Below are positions 23,249 through 35,393 of a DNA stretch of 64,000 bases, piece after piece. The notes beneath the pieces are model-generated. The model was not told the DNA's origin. It worked only from the letters and a program-made list of their open reading frames with translations, and did not search any database. Both the position numbers and the translations under genes were made by a program. Origin of the DNA: Ottelia alismoides. Taxonomy: Eukaryota > Streptophyta > Magnoliopsida > Alismatales > Hydrocharitaceae. How positions within the stretch are numbered: the first letter of the stretch is position 1; every line of letters begins with the position of its first letter. Where the stretch lies: positions 186,001 through 250,000 of the forward strand of contig JAZKJV010003371.1 in NCBI GenBank assembly GCA_037367405.1. Direction: 5' to 3'.

Positions 23249-26188
23249 CGATGAATCTCAGATTCATCACTCTAAAAATGACTAACTAATCTCAAATCCC
23301 CCAAAATCATTGGAATTTCTTCATTTATATTGCATAATTAGAAGTCATGCATGTATTAATAATAATTGCATTTTATCACTTATTATTGCATAAAATAAGA
23401 AGCCAAAAATCCCAGCCAAATTGACCTGTAAAATAGCCTAACTTCCCTTATTTTCAGCTAATTCATGCTAACTCCCAATGACATGAAACCACCTCCATTG
23501 TGTACATATTACTAACAAGAATAAATGGAAAATAAAAAAAATCACTAACATAAATAAGTGGACCAGAAACTCAAAACCTAATTTCAGGATTTCCGGACTA
23601 AAATGTTGATATCTTCCTCACACAGTGTCCGATTTGATCCTACTCACTTTTTAACTAATATACATTCAACTACTTTTAAAACAAGACCAAGTTAAAGTGA
23701 ATTGGAGCTCTTATGTACAAGTTGGGTTTTGGGCCTCTTTTGTACATTTTGTATTTTACCTAATTTTGACCTATTATTTTATGTACATAATTAACTTATT
23801 TTATTTTATTTATCTTTCATTTATTTTCTTTGATGGATCTTTTATTAAAATGTGTAAAAAACCAAATCCAAAATGAACTTGAAATCAAAGAAACTAACTG
23901 AGTCCTAGTCTTCACTAACTGTCTATACAGAAGTCGTGTTTTTCATACTTTATTTTATTTCTTTTTTTTATTAATTGATAAAAATACAAAAAATTAAATT
24001 AATATGTAAATATTTAACTTTGATTTTGTCATATTTTTTTCCAGTTTTTTATCTGGTTTAAAAATAACAAAAAATTATTAAACCCCAAAATTAAGGTATT
24101 CTACGTAAATGGAGTACCCCAAAAATATCACTTCATGCAAATAATCGATTTTAGTTTTGTTCTCTTCATGAAAGTTGTAGATCTCATCGAGATGAGTAAC
24201 TTTTGTAAAGAAAATTTTCTGATCAGAGACCGTTTGCTATTTCTTTTTGATTTATCTTTGTATTTTTTTTTGAATTTTCTGGTGGTGACACATGGCAACT
24301 CCTGAAGCCGCCACATGTCACCCATTTTTGGAGGTATTTATAATTCATTTTATTAAAAAATTTTAAAAAATAAATAAAAAATAAAAAAAAGCCACGTGGC
24401 ACCTTGTGGGCCACTCGATCTCAACTGATCGGATGGCCCACAAACACCATCCCCTTCCTCCACTTTCCCAATCTGGCGCATGCTGCCCGCCCACGTATCT
24501 CGCCCATCCACCATCTCCGTATGATCCCAATCACCCTAATCTCTGTCCGCATTCCATCTTCACCCTCGCGCGCCTCCGACCACCACCTCTCCTATTTATG
24601 AATCACCCCTGCCCCCTCCACAAGTCATCTGTCGATTGCACGGTAAAGGGGTAGGCTACGGGGTGACAAGTCATCACCTCCTTCTTCTCCGGCGAGGTCC
24701 GGTGGCTTGGCCCACCGTTGCAGCGCCTCCCTCCACATCTTCCTTTGCTCTGGTGTCAACCACCGTCGAGCCAATGATAGTTCATCTCCACCGCCAGTGA
24801 TACCCCCCTCCATCACCTCTGTTTCAACCCACCATGCATACAATCCCTTCACCTACGCATCAACTTCATCTCATCTCCACCTATACGTCTTTGACACCTT
24901 GCCCAGGACCTCCTCCCCTCGACCTTGTCTACTCTTACTTGACTCCTCTTGGGAACAACTAGGAGCCATCATCATCACCTCCAAGCTTCACCGACTTCCG
25001 CCACGGCCCACTCTACCTTTTGTAGTACCTCTGCAGCTGCACCTACATCGTCAGCCGCCCCGCCTCGCCTTCTCGAGCTCTGACACCAGAAACCTGCCCT
25101 CCGCCCGTATCCTCCGCACTCTAGAACGCTAACTCCATCGCGCCACCGGGCACGAGGCCCTTGCCCCATATGTTGCACGTGCGTTGGGGGAACGCCTGGA
25201 AAAGGAATCCCCCTCACATGATCCCACGTACGCGGAGTGGGATATTTGTTGCCCCCGCATCTTGTTGAATCTGCGGATCAACCCTTCCACCCTAGGGCAC
25301 GTTCTGAGCACGTGCCTGTTGGAAATTTTGCACCAACACCCCTAAAGAACCACCGTATTCATAGAAGACCGCCACCAACCCAGAAGTCACGTGCTTTGCA
25401 CGTGACTGCTGGGAATTCGCAGAAGTCCCCTAGGCGTTTAGGTAATTACAGTTTAATACATGTTCTACATTTTCAACATTATTTAATCATCGCAATTTTG
25501 CATTGAGATCCTTGTATTCCCCCTTTATTTTGAACCTCTACATCACATCATTTAATTATTCAAAAAATACATGATTTATTCTATAAAATTTATTTTGTAG
25601 ATTTCAATCTTTAATTTTTAATAAATAATAAATCTTGTATTTTCAAGGTTTAGGATTTTTCTGAGATCAATTACTTAGTAATAGATCTTGGGTAATTTTA
25701 TTCTTTGAAAATAAAGAGGTTTAATATTTATTATAATTAAATATGAAATTTACACCATTTGCATTCATAAATTCTTTAAATATTCATCTTGCATCCAAAA
25801 ACTCCAAAAAAAATTAGTGTACTCATTTCACCATATTTTACATCTTAGCCAAGTTCCAGAATTTTTTAACATCGTTTGATTGAAATTGCATTTTAGTCTC
25901 TAAAATTGACCACATTGTATTTTGCATTCCAAAATTGCATTAAAAATACGAAAAAATACCGTCGTGAAAACCATGCATGAACTTTGATATACATTATTCT
26001 AGTTTGTTCCTTTTCCTCCTTGAGTTTGACCTTAGGACTTCCCCAAGTAAAATAAATATAAAACCACATTGATTAAAAATTGAATAAATTATTGTGCTTA
26101 TTTCTCGGTCGATTTCGAATTCCCGCCTACAACGAAACGACATAAACGATAATTCACGCAAATTAACGTAGGGTTTTACGACTCATCA
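23249..26188 (+). mobile_element. Gypsy element C, 5' LTR (2940 bp)
   Basis: It begins (C)GATGAATCTCAGATTCATCA, a terminal palindrome like that of the A LTR, and ends ACTCATCA just before a tRNA-Asp-type PBS. It has the module order of the A and B LTRs: AT-rich start, a GATCTCATCGAGAT palindrome at 24178-24193, a GC-rich centre, and GAGTTTGACCTTAGG near the end at about 26021. The sequence between these modules has diverged from A and B. It interrupts E's RT, with ATCTA (23244-23248) as the expected target duplication. Open frames in its GC-rich centre overlap on both strands and are not credible genes. Confidence 0.8.
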
Positions 26189-26190
26189 GA

Positions 26191-26208
26191 TGGCACCGTT
26201 ACTGGGTG
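26191..26208 (+). other. Degenerate tRNA-Asp primer-binding site (element C)
   Basis: TGGCACCGTTACTGGGTG, compared with the exact TGGCGCCGTTGCCGGGGA at 51347 in B. Most differences are transitions. It lies two bases after the LTR end. Confidence 0.7.
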
Positions 26209-26803
26209 GCAAACGACTTAGATTTTGTCTAAAAAAATTAGTGCAACGTTTTTCACTTACTCAGGAATTCTGACCCCCGAATCTCATCACTCTATATTTC
26301 CATATGTTCTTTCTTTTTTTCTTTTTTGCATTTATTTTATTTTCACTATTTATTTTTTATCTTTTATTTTTGATTAATTTTTGTGGCATTCTCTTACATT
26401 CTCTCTCTTATTTTCCATGCTAGGTACCCGACGCCTGTGGAGCGGTTCTTTCGAAAACCGACGCATCTTCACCGACTTCCGAAAAGCTGCAATAAAATTA
26501 AGATCAAGTTGAGCCGTGAGAGAGCGTAGAGCTTAGACTTTATTTTTCTACAATTTTAATTTTTGTAATTAGTTGCTCATGTATAGCAGTGTCAATTTGG
26601 ACCCTTGCGTGTGTAACAAAACCTTGAACTTTCTATGTTGTGTGTTGTGACTTGTTTCACTCTCCGGTTAGGGTGGGGTCCAACCTGAGTGGCTCGTAGG
26701 TTAAACCTGCACATATAGCTATTAGAGCTTCTAGGCTTTTGTTGATAGTGCTCGTAGAATCTAGGACCACAATTCACATTAATTGAGATGCACATTATAT
26801 CAT
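26209..26803 (+). other. Element C leader, 5' part
   Basis: Non-coding leader with a pyrimidine-rich tract (26300-26410). Its last portion aligns with the B leader at about 51770-51810, and the alignment continues at 44203 after element A, so A lies inside this leader. Confidence 0.65.
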
Positions 26804-29800
26804 TGATGAATACCCATTCATCACTCTTTATTCTTATATTTTAGCTACAAAAACCTTTGCAAATGCAAGTAGATATTTGTAAATACAAATAATTACCAAA
26901 AAGCATGCATTATATAAAATATAATAATTAGCATGTTTTTGTGCAAAAATAAAAGAATAAAGAAACAAAAGAAAAAGAGGGAAATATTTAGAATAAATAT
27001 TGAGCAATCTAATCCCAAGGGAGGGCTCAGCATGGGCCTGACCGCATAAAAGCCCAAGTAGAGAGAGATAAGGAAGCTCATGTGTGTACATAAGACCACA
27101 CATATATTTATTTTACCTTGTAAATAAATAAATCAAAAACCCACAAGACTTGTATATATTCTATATTTCATGGTGTAAATAAATAAAATAAAAACCATAA
27201 AAACAAAAATTAACTAAAAAGAACAAAAATAAAAACCAAAAGAAACATTGTATATATACCATGTATATAAATGTATATACCTATTTATTTTACCCCTGTA
27301 AATAAATAATAAAAATAAAATAAAAATACCTTTTTATTCCTAATTTTATGCTATAAATAAATAAAATATAAAATGGGAATAAAAATGTACAAAAAGTAAT
27401 TAATTAAAAATCAAAAATTAAAAAATCAATATTGTATATATACCTATATATAACACTATATTGCAAATACCTAATTTATATTTCAAAAAATATTAAAAAT
27501 AAAAAAATAGTTTAAAATAAAATAAACATTTTTCATGTTTTAAGTTTTTCTTAATTCGGCCATTTACAATTTTTAAATAAATAATCAAATAATTGGTATT
27601 TGGCGGGCTCTGATTGGTCCACGGGGGATGTTGACCCCCGGTCAACTCCCCCCCCCCCCCCAGGACCATCAGAGCCGGGTTCGTTGCGCCCGACCCGTTT
27701 TCTCCAATTTCTTCCTGCTCGACCCGATCGCCAAATCGCTAAACCTCGAGCTCCGATCATTCCTCCTGCATCCGAGATCCACGCCATCATATCCGCGTTG
27801 GGATCCGCGCTTTGCGGAACCCTGCCCGACCTTCTCTTCTCGGACCTGAACTCGTATAAAGCATCAGCTTCCTCCGCAATTTGAGATATCTTTGGCTCAG
27901 CTCATTCCACCCTAGGACCTCCATAGCCACCGCCTGAGTGACAGCTCGCGATTGGCTGTGTTGCAGCGAGGAGGGAGCGACCGGATCACTGATCCAGCGA
28001 CTTTGCGCCGCCGTGCGCCGCCCAGACGTGGTGCTCGAGCCTCGAGCATTGACGGCCCTCGAGGCTAGGACCTAGAGCTTCAGCGGCTCATTCCCAGTCG
28101 ACCTCGTGCATCAGGTACCCCTCGTTCTTTCTTTCCTTAGCTAATTTTGATTTTCGCCCAAATCGACCCCTCGCCGACGACCTTCGATTCCGACCACCCT
28201 CGTCCACGTTTCGATCATTGGATTCGACCACCATCTTCGCGCTTCTCTCACGCACCTTCTGCACCCAGCCATCCAACCCAGTTCGCACAGGAACTGGGAT
28301 TGGGGCTCCACCACCATCGCTTCGTCGGAGCCCCCACATCTCGACGCACCAATCATCTACACCACTGCTAACCGGGTCGAGGCACTTTGCCCTCGACCCA
28401 GGAGTTTGTTGCTTTGCTTTGCAGGTCAAGGCGAGCCCATATGAGGACTCGACATTCTGGAGCAGCAGCTCCACCTCCGCCGGTGTCACCTGAGCTCCCC
28501 GGAGCTCCGTTGCACCATCGGAGGGGCTCTCCAGACGCGGGAGGCCCAGGCGTTCCTTCTCCGATCACTAGTATCCCGCGAGGAGGGTCACCGTGCGTGC
28601 ACCGGGCCGGCGAAGTTCGCCGGCCACTTGTTCTTCGTGCATCCTCCAGAGCCGTCCGATCTTCCTCCTGCTCCAGTCGCACTCTTAGCCGTCCATCTGA
28701 GGAGCTCTCCACCGTCCAATCTCTGGGAGGACTGATCTGGACCCTCCATCCACGAGGGTTAGCCACGACGTACCGCAGCCGTCGATCATACACGTGGCTA
28801 GCTCTCCTCCGTCAGATCAGAGCAGGAGACCCTTCGTGCAGCCACAGCGATTCACAGTCGTCAGATCCTCCACGTGGGGGGTCCTCAGCCGTCTGATCCA
28901 AGCGGGGTCTCTTTGTTGTGCGTCACGCCCCCTCAACCGTTCGATTCGCTACGTGGCACGCATCCAACCCTCGGCATATAATAAGGGGTAATTGCTCTTA
29001 GGCCCCTTTAGTTTTTGCATTTAATATTTAGTCCTGTAAATACGTTTTGTAGTTCTTTTATTTTGGACATATTGCATAGAGGACCCTATCGTTTGTCTGA
29101 TTTGCATTTTTACCCTTGTAAATGATGGACACGTGCGTCGACGTGTGAGTTTTTAGTGAAATTGCATGATTTGCCCTGTGTTTTTCGTGTGTTATTGTCT
29201 GCATCTTTTAAAATAGGAATGAAAAATATGCCCTTCCAGGCCTGAGTCACGTGTATCGTGCGTGGGCCGCGGGGAATTTTACACTTTGGGCCCCTGGGTT
29301 TCCTTGCGTGTTATCAAAAGGCCCCAGAACATTATTTTAATTACAGATAGGTCCCTGTGCAATGTGTCTTGTTGTTTGATTTTAATAAAATAGCAAAACT
29401 ACTCCAAATTTGATGAAAATTAGACACATGGCTCCTGCTATGGTGTAAAATTTTCTCTAAATTTTGGAGACATTTTTGACTATTTTTAGCATTTTCAAAA
29501 ATCAAAAACACGCATTTTTCTTACTGTCCAGTTTAAAAATCACAAAAAATACTAAACAACTTTAAAAATTACAAAAAAATAGATATTGTTTGTCTTGCTG
29601 TGTTTGATTTTCTGACCAAGTTTGGTCACTTTTAGCTTTAAAAATTATAAAAATTGAAAAACATTGAAAACCCCATAAAAATTCTAGTAAATAATTGAAA
29701 AATCCAAAAATAATAAATCCAGTGCCTGATTTTTCCTTGTATTCCATACTTTACAGGAAAATTACCTTCAGGTTTTATTAGGGCCATTTTGCATTTTAAT

Positions 29801-30322
29801 TTGGCCCTTGAAACCTGACTGGATAGTGTCCTTGATTTTCAGCCATGTTTTATTTTTATAAAATTCCATAAAAATCATAAAAACCCCAAAAATTAATCAA
29901 AAACATAGAAAAATATAAAAAACATAAAAACATTTTTGTTTGAATTTCTGGGTGAATTTTGAGTAGTTAAATAATTATGTGAAGTTGCTTGTTTTATTAT
30001 TTCCTTATTTTCTTAATTGATTTAAAAATCCCAAAAAAAATTTAAAAATCCCAAAAATCCACCAAAAATCATTTTCTTTTATTTTTCTTTATTTCTGACT
30101 ACTTCGTAGCCCACGAGGCCATCACGTGCTCCTTGAGTTCGACCTTGGTCGCTATATCAGGTTAATCTAATAGCGAGACCGCTATCTTGAGTTTTCCCGT
30201 GTTTTGATTTTTATTTGGTGGTCTGATCTTTTTCTCGTTGAGCCACCCGAGCAACTGAGGTCGCAACGACCGCTTCTTGATATATCCTACCTCGGTTGCT
30301 TTGTCGGGTTTTGATCTCATCA
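26804..30322 (+). mobile_element. Gypsy element A (Athila/Tat-like), 5' LTR (3519 bp)
   Basis: It starts TGATGAATACCCATTCATCA and ends CTCATCA, and is nearly identical to 40691-44202 (I see only a few differences per hundred bases). A PBS follows. It contains a very AT-rich first 0.8 kb, a poly-C run (27647-27661), a GC-rich centre (27600-28980) and an A/T-rich 3' third. Overlapping frames of 130-170 codons on both strands in the GC-rich centre reflect composition, not genes. Confidence 0.93.
27855..27861 (+). promoter_or_regulatory. Candidate TATA box in A 5' LTR
   Basis: TATAAAG, preserved at 41730-41736 in the 3' LTR, within GC-rich sequence. A second TATA-like site (CATATAATAAG, about 28975) is the alternative. 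Neither start site can be decided from sequence. Confidence 0.45.
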
Positions 30323-30325
30323 GAA

Positions 30326-30343
30326 TGGCGTCGTTGCCGGGGA
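30326..30343 (+). other. Primer-binding site, tRNA-Asp (element A)
   Basis: TGGCGTCGTTGCCGGGGA, one C-to-T step from the perfect complement of the plant tRNA-Asp 3' end found at 51347. This PBS type is characteristic of Athila-like Gypsy elements. Confidence 0.9.
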
Positions 30344-31780
30344 GCACGGCTTAGTAGTCGTTTTATTTTTCATTTTATTTTCTTTTCTTTTTCACAGCTT
30401 TCCGCGGCTCTTTCTGAGCCCGCGGCTTTTCGCGGCTTTTTATTTTTCTTTCATTTTTTTTCTTTTTTTTCTTCTCTTTTCTTTTATCTTTGTTTTTGTT
30501 TGATTTTGCTTGTTTATTTTTCCTGCTATTTTTGCACATATACCCATGTTTACTTTTCCTGTCTTTATTTGATTATTTTATCTAGTTGGTAACACTTGTC
30601 TGTTTTCTTGCGAGGGCCCGAGGACCGAGGCGACAACTCTCGAGGAGCCGGCGCAACCGCGGTGTTCGGAGGCGGCTCCCTTCTGCACGGAGCCGCAGGA
30701 GAGAGCGAGGAGACAGCCGAGTGTGGCTTTTAGTTCAGTTTATTTGAATTGTTGTAATAATACGGGGACAGCTCGGACTTGGACTTAGACTCTCTCGGGT
30801 CTGTTTCGCCGAGCACCGGTGTGCTCGGGGGACCCATTAGCTAGTTCGGTTTTTCACGGCTTTTTACGCGGCTTTTGTTTTTCACTGCCTTTTACGGTTT
30901 CTCGCGGTTTTTCTCGAGCCCCTAGCTTTAGGAATTTCTATGTGATTGTGACGTAACTAGTAGGATCGAAACACCTAACACATCTGCTTGTGCCTATAGT
31001 TCGATAATTGGACCTACAAATAAAAGATTAATAAAAACAGCTGACTTGCTTCCTTCGAGCCTACGTGCCGCAGCCTGCCCTGTCAAGCGCTGCTCCCGAA
31101 CCCGATTTGTCGAGAGGAGGAGGGGTAGACTGAGACCGGACCTTTTGGATCGGAGGCTGGTGATCAGCTAGACTGTTCTTTCGAGTAGAAATTGTCTGTT
31201 TAGGGACTCAGTTTTCCTCCTGAACCATTTAGGTAGTTTATTTTCTGTCTTTCAATTATGCGCGGATCATCTTGCATGTAGACTGCTGGAGTCAGGTACG
31301 CATTTCTTACTCTGCATGCATAATTGATTTCATCGCGCATCGGCTTTTTCGTCTTCTCCCCCTGTTTTTGACTTAATAATCAGGAGAACCGAAAAATTCG
31401 TTAGGCGTTTTTATTTTTATTGAAAATATCTAAAAAGAAAAACAATAAAATTTGGGACTGCTAACACTATTGACCCTAAAAGACACCTCACTTAAAAATC
31501 TGTCTTGGGGAGAGCAACCCCCTCATTGTCTGGTTTGATTGTGCGAGAGAGTGACCCCGAACACTAGGTAGAGCCCTCCGATATTCTTCTCGACTGATTA
31601 CCGGCTATTTCTATACGGGACAGTCGGTTGGGAAAATATCGGGTATCCCAACAGGTCACGTAATCGCTCTCATATCCTTACTGATCACCAAAATAAAAAT
31701 TGACAAGATAAATTGACCGAGCCTTTACGGTCTTCAGCTCGCATTGCGTTGGTGAATTGGGGGTTTGCTTGCGATCATAG
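30344..31780 (+). other. Element A untranslated leader
   Basis: A 1.4-kb leader. It contains a T/C-rich tract (30360-30530), repeats of CGCGGCTTTT-like units (30400-30440 and 30855-30915) and a GC-rich island (30605-30725). About 31490-31780 shares modules with the leaders of C and B: GAGAGCAACC, GCGAGAGA, and GTTGGTGAATTGGGG near the gag start. No gene is visible. Confidence 0.65.
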
Positions 31781-33974
31781 TTGTTACCAGATCTCATCCG
31801 CACTACTCGCCACATCAAGATGATGGGCAGACGATCTCTTAGGCAGCCTCTGGCTGCACCGCTTTCCGGCGTGTCTACCCGCTCATCTAGGTTGGTTCAC
31901 GAGAGCCGAGACCCGCTCTCCGAACCTGAGTACGACTCCACCCTGTTCCTCCTCGATCCCCCTTCTTCTGAGACCGAGATACCAGTGCCAGAGGAGAGAC
32001 AAATAGATGATTTATCGGCACCTGAGTTCGAATGTTTTGATTTTGCAGAGACTATGGCCGGCAGTTCTGATGATCACACCAGAGGTCCGCAGCATGAGCA
32101 TTTCGTTATGGACCAGGGTACGATCAACTCCACCCTAATCGCCTCCCTCGAGACAGTACACCAGCAGTTGAGGGATCAGGGAGCATTTATGTTGGATATG
32201 GGGCGCGAGATGGAGCAGCTGAGAGCAGATCGAGAGCAGCGTAGAGACGGGCCGAGGATACCCGATGAGGCCGCGGCAGTAGCCGCAGCCGCGGTAGCAG
32301 CCGCAGCAGCCACAACAGATCTACCGAGACTGATGCGGGAGTTACACAACCCCGGATTGACACTGATGCACCATTGGGTTGTTCTACCAGCCATTGTGGG
32401 GGACTTCAAGTCCCCCCCGAACACTTTGCAGCTCCTCCCCCGGTTCCATGGGCTTGCCACAGAGGAGCCCCATCTCCACCTCCAGGAGTTTCTGATGATC
32501 TGCAGCACAGTCCACGACCGTCAGGTGGACCAGGATACCATCCGGATGATTGCCTTCCCCTTCTCCTTAGCAGATAGAGCAGCCACATGGCTGAAGCACT
32601 TGGGGAAGTTCGTCTACACCTGGGAGCAGCTCCACACCGAGTACTTGCATAAGTACTATCCACTCAGGAAGACGAACGCCGCTAGAGCCCTAATCAGCAA
32701 ACTTCTCCATGCTCCCCAACGAGCAGTTTCACGAGGCATGGAAGAGGTTTCGAGAGCTGACCGACAGATGCCCGCACCACGACATTTCCAAGCCGAACCT
32801 TGTTCAGAACTTTTTCAGCGGGCTGACACCAGAGCTTCAGGGCTTGGTGAACGCTTCTTGTGGTGGGTCTTACTTCGCCAAGGATCATGATAAGGTCTAG
32901 GCCATCTACGAGGAGATGGCTGAGAACTATATGGTGATGTCCCAGGCCCGATTGTACACTCAGGGCAGACCCCAGCAGCCACAGACCGTGCAGTACCGGA
33001 GGATAGCACGGGTCGACATCGGTCCATCCAGTTCGTCAACGGTAGCAGCAGCACAAGCTGAGTCCTCAGCCGCAGACATGGGGATTATCAGCGAGAAGCT
33101 GGACCGGATGGAGATTATAGAGAAGAAGCAGTGCCAGGGCATCACGCAGATGGAGCAGATGGCACAGACTCTGAGTGACCTGAAGACACAGCTCATGTGT
33201 CTCCAGGAGGCACAGACGACTTCACATCCTCGTCTTCAGGCACGAGGCGATCCGAGTAGCAGCAGCAGCTCGTCCCAGCGCTTTAGCTCCCACCAGCAGC
33301 CTATACAGGTCCATCTTGTACAAGCGGAGCCGTACCAGCAGCCGCAGCTCACCTACCAGGCACCACCATCCATTGACACTCAGATGGTGGTATACCAGCC
33401 GGATTAGCCTCTGGCAGTGCTTCCGCCACCCTAGTACGATGCAGAGCCGTTGATGGATGTCAACGGGATTTGGTACGACTGCCCCCAGCCCGGTATCCGA
33501 CGAGACCATCCCGGATTCCGTTGGGCGGCCGGAGGTGCCCAGCCCCAGCAGCAGCCGTCAGGTCAGGGTGGCTAGTACAACCATAAGAGGGATCACCAGC
33601 AGCAGCAGCCCCCAGCCTATACCTAGCCACAGCCACAGCAGTCACCGCAGTATGGTCCTCGTCCCTATCCGCAGGGACAGTCTTGGAGACGTGACCAGCC
33701 GCCTCAGCCGCAGCATCAGCCACATTCTTACCCCTCTCAGCCACAGCACTAGCAGCCTCACTACCAGAGAGGCTACCTGTCGGGTTCTCATGGGTCATCC
33801 TATGAGAACCCCGCCTTGGATGACATAGCCCGCCTTCTCACAGATCAGCAGGCTACTTTTCGACGGGAGATGGATGAGATCCGCTAGGAAATGCGGGACA
33901 TCGTGAGAGGGAAGGCCACCATCCCTGCCCAGATTGAGTCGAATCCCAACAACCTGAAGAGGAAATCTGAGTAG
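31781..33974 (+). pseudogene. gag: Element A gag (one frameshift, many stops)
   Basis: The first open part is 31781-32708 or slightly beyond; the ATG at 31781 or the one at 31820 could start it. It has an acidic N-terminus, an Ala-rich run (32270-32320), then the retrotransposon gag core: LLPRFHGLATEEPHLHLQEF (about 32433-32492), then FPFSLADRAATWLKHLG. An indel near 32710 shifts to the frame carrying NEQFHEAWKRFRELTDRCPHH and the rest of the core. The C-terminal part (32916-33974) is Gln/Pro-rich with a short helical segment near 33810-33900. No CCHC knuckle is visible. In-frame stops lie at 32898, 33405, 33432, 33573, 33624, 33750, 33885 and 33972. Confidence 0.85.
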
Positions 33975-34721
33975 GTAGCTTGTACTGAGTATGCCACTCC
34001 GAGTGATACTTTTGGTGATATGTTTACATATCTTTTTGATACTGATTTTGTCACACTTAGGAGCGGTAGGATGCCAGTAGGTGGTGACTCGTCTGAGCGA
34101 CACCCTGAGGATACATCCAGAGTGCTAGGCGAGGAGGAGAGCGATACAGAGGCCGCTAGAGATGATGACATTGGTACTGATGCCACCACGGATGTTGATC
34201 CCACCGGCGGTACTGAGGTCACCGTTTCACCAGTTGGATGAGGTGGTACTGAGGCCACTTGTGTTGCCGAGCCAGAGCGCGGTACTGAGGCCGCCCGTCT
34301 ACCAGCCAATGGTGGTGCTGATGCCACCAAGTATTCTGAGATGCCTGTTGTTTTTACTGTTACTGATGTCTCTCGGAACACTTCTGTGAATAAAGGAAAG
34401 GGTCTGTTTTCTTCCGGTCCCACTGTGGTGCATGATGTATGTGTGGATCCGGCCGTCGAGCCGTCTAGACCCTTTCCTAGTCCTTCATCTGAGAAGGACC
34501 CTATGATCCCTTTCCCTAGAGCCCTTCAGATGGGGAAGGGGAAGAAAAATGAAAATCCCAAAAAGAGAGAGCAGGAAGAGTTCAGCCAGCAGATGATAGA
34601 TCGGTTTCACATACAGCTGACTCCTCAGGAGGCTTTGCAGCACATCCCTCTTCTTTAGCGTTCCCTTAGAGACAGGACTACAGTCAGGAGGAAGAGGAGG
34701 AACCACCACTCAGAGATTCAT
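33975..34721 (+). pseudogene. Element A linker between gag and protease, with G-T-D/E-A-T repeats
   Basis: It continues the gag-pol frame and is broken by a TGA at 34239 and a TAG at 34656. It is acidic and Ser/Thr-rich. At about 34170-34335 the peptide G-T/A-[DE]-[AV]-[TA] recurs five times (GTDAT, GTEVT, GTEAT, GTEAA, GADAT), and a further GTDAT occurs at about 35452. A basic segment (about 34535-34580, GKGKKNENPKKRE) precedes the protease, as in Athila polyproteins. No enzyme domain is present. Confidence 0.6.
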
Positions 34722-35393
34722 GTGCTGACGAGAGCCACTTGTTTCGCGATCCAGAACCGTCTGCCGGCCAAGAGGCCAGATTCAGGAGCCCCATATGTCA
34801 GATGCCATATCAGTGAGCAGAGGTTCGACCACACTCTATTGGACAGCGGATCGTCGATTAACTTACTTCCGGCAACCCTTCTCGACCGCTTCGAGTTGGG
34901 CACTCTTAGACAGAGCAAAACAGTCCTTCAGTTTGCTGATTGATCTGTCAAGAGGCCGAAGGGGTTGTTGCGAGACATTGTCGTCACGATTCAGGGCCTG
35001 CAATTCCCCGTGGACTTCGTAGTGTTGGACATGGAGATCCCTGAGTCCGTGACCGATACCCCCATCATTCTCGGTCACCCGTTCTTGGCCACAGCCAAGG
35101 CAGTGACTGACCATGATAGCGGGAAGGTATACTTTCGCGTCGAGGGCAAAAGTGTACAAATAGAGACGGTCGAGGACAGCAGAGCCAGAGTTAGAGCATG
35201 CTCAGAGACGACGTCAGACACAGAGCAGCTGACAGATGCAGGGCCAGACATCCACCAGGACTGTGACTTTGTGATCACAGACGATGAGGCAGTTTGGGCA
35301 GACCCAACAGCACATGCCATCCTCTCACTTTCAGATTCCACTGATGCAGAGACGCCAGCAGAGGAGAGCTTGGAGAGCACATTCCTGGTTTAG
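34722..35393 (+). pseudogene. Element A aspartic protease
   Basis: A retropepsin-type domain in the gag-pol frame. The catalytic motif LDSGSSINLLP has its Asp codon at 34842. After a TGA at 34941 the domain continues with KRPKGLLRDIVVTIQG, then FVVLDME and IILGHPFLATAKAVTD (about 35064-35111), the flap-to-C-terminal half typical of Athila/Tat proteases. It would process Gag-Pol. The tail to the TAG at 35391 is acidic linker. Confidence 0.85.

Noticed and set aside
28368..28896. Long open frames on both strands in the GC-rich centre of the A LTR (repeated at 42243-42855)
   Set aside because: They overlap on opposite strands, differ in length between the two LTR copies and match no domain; GC-rich sequence with few stops explains them.
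32270..32330. Ala-rich run in A gag as a separate tandem repeat
   Set aside because: It is a short low-complexity GCA/GCC codon run within the gag frame, without longer periodicity.
32700..32725. Programmed frameshift between the two gag frames of A
   Set aside because: The shift lies in the middle of the gag capsid core, not at a gag-pol boundary, and no clear slippery site or stem-loop is visible; a simple indel is more likely.
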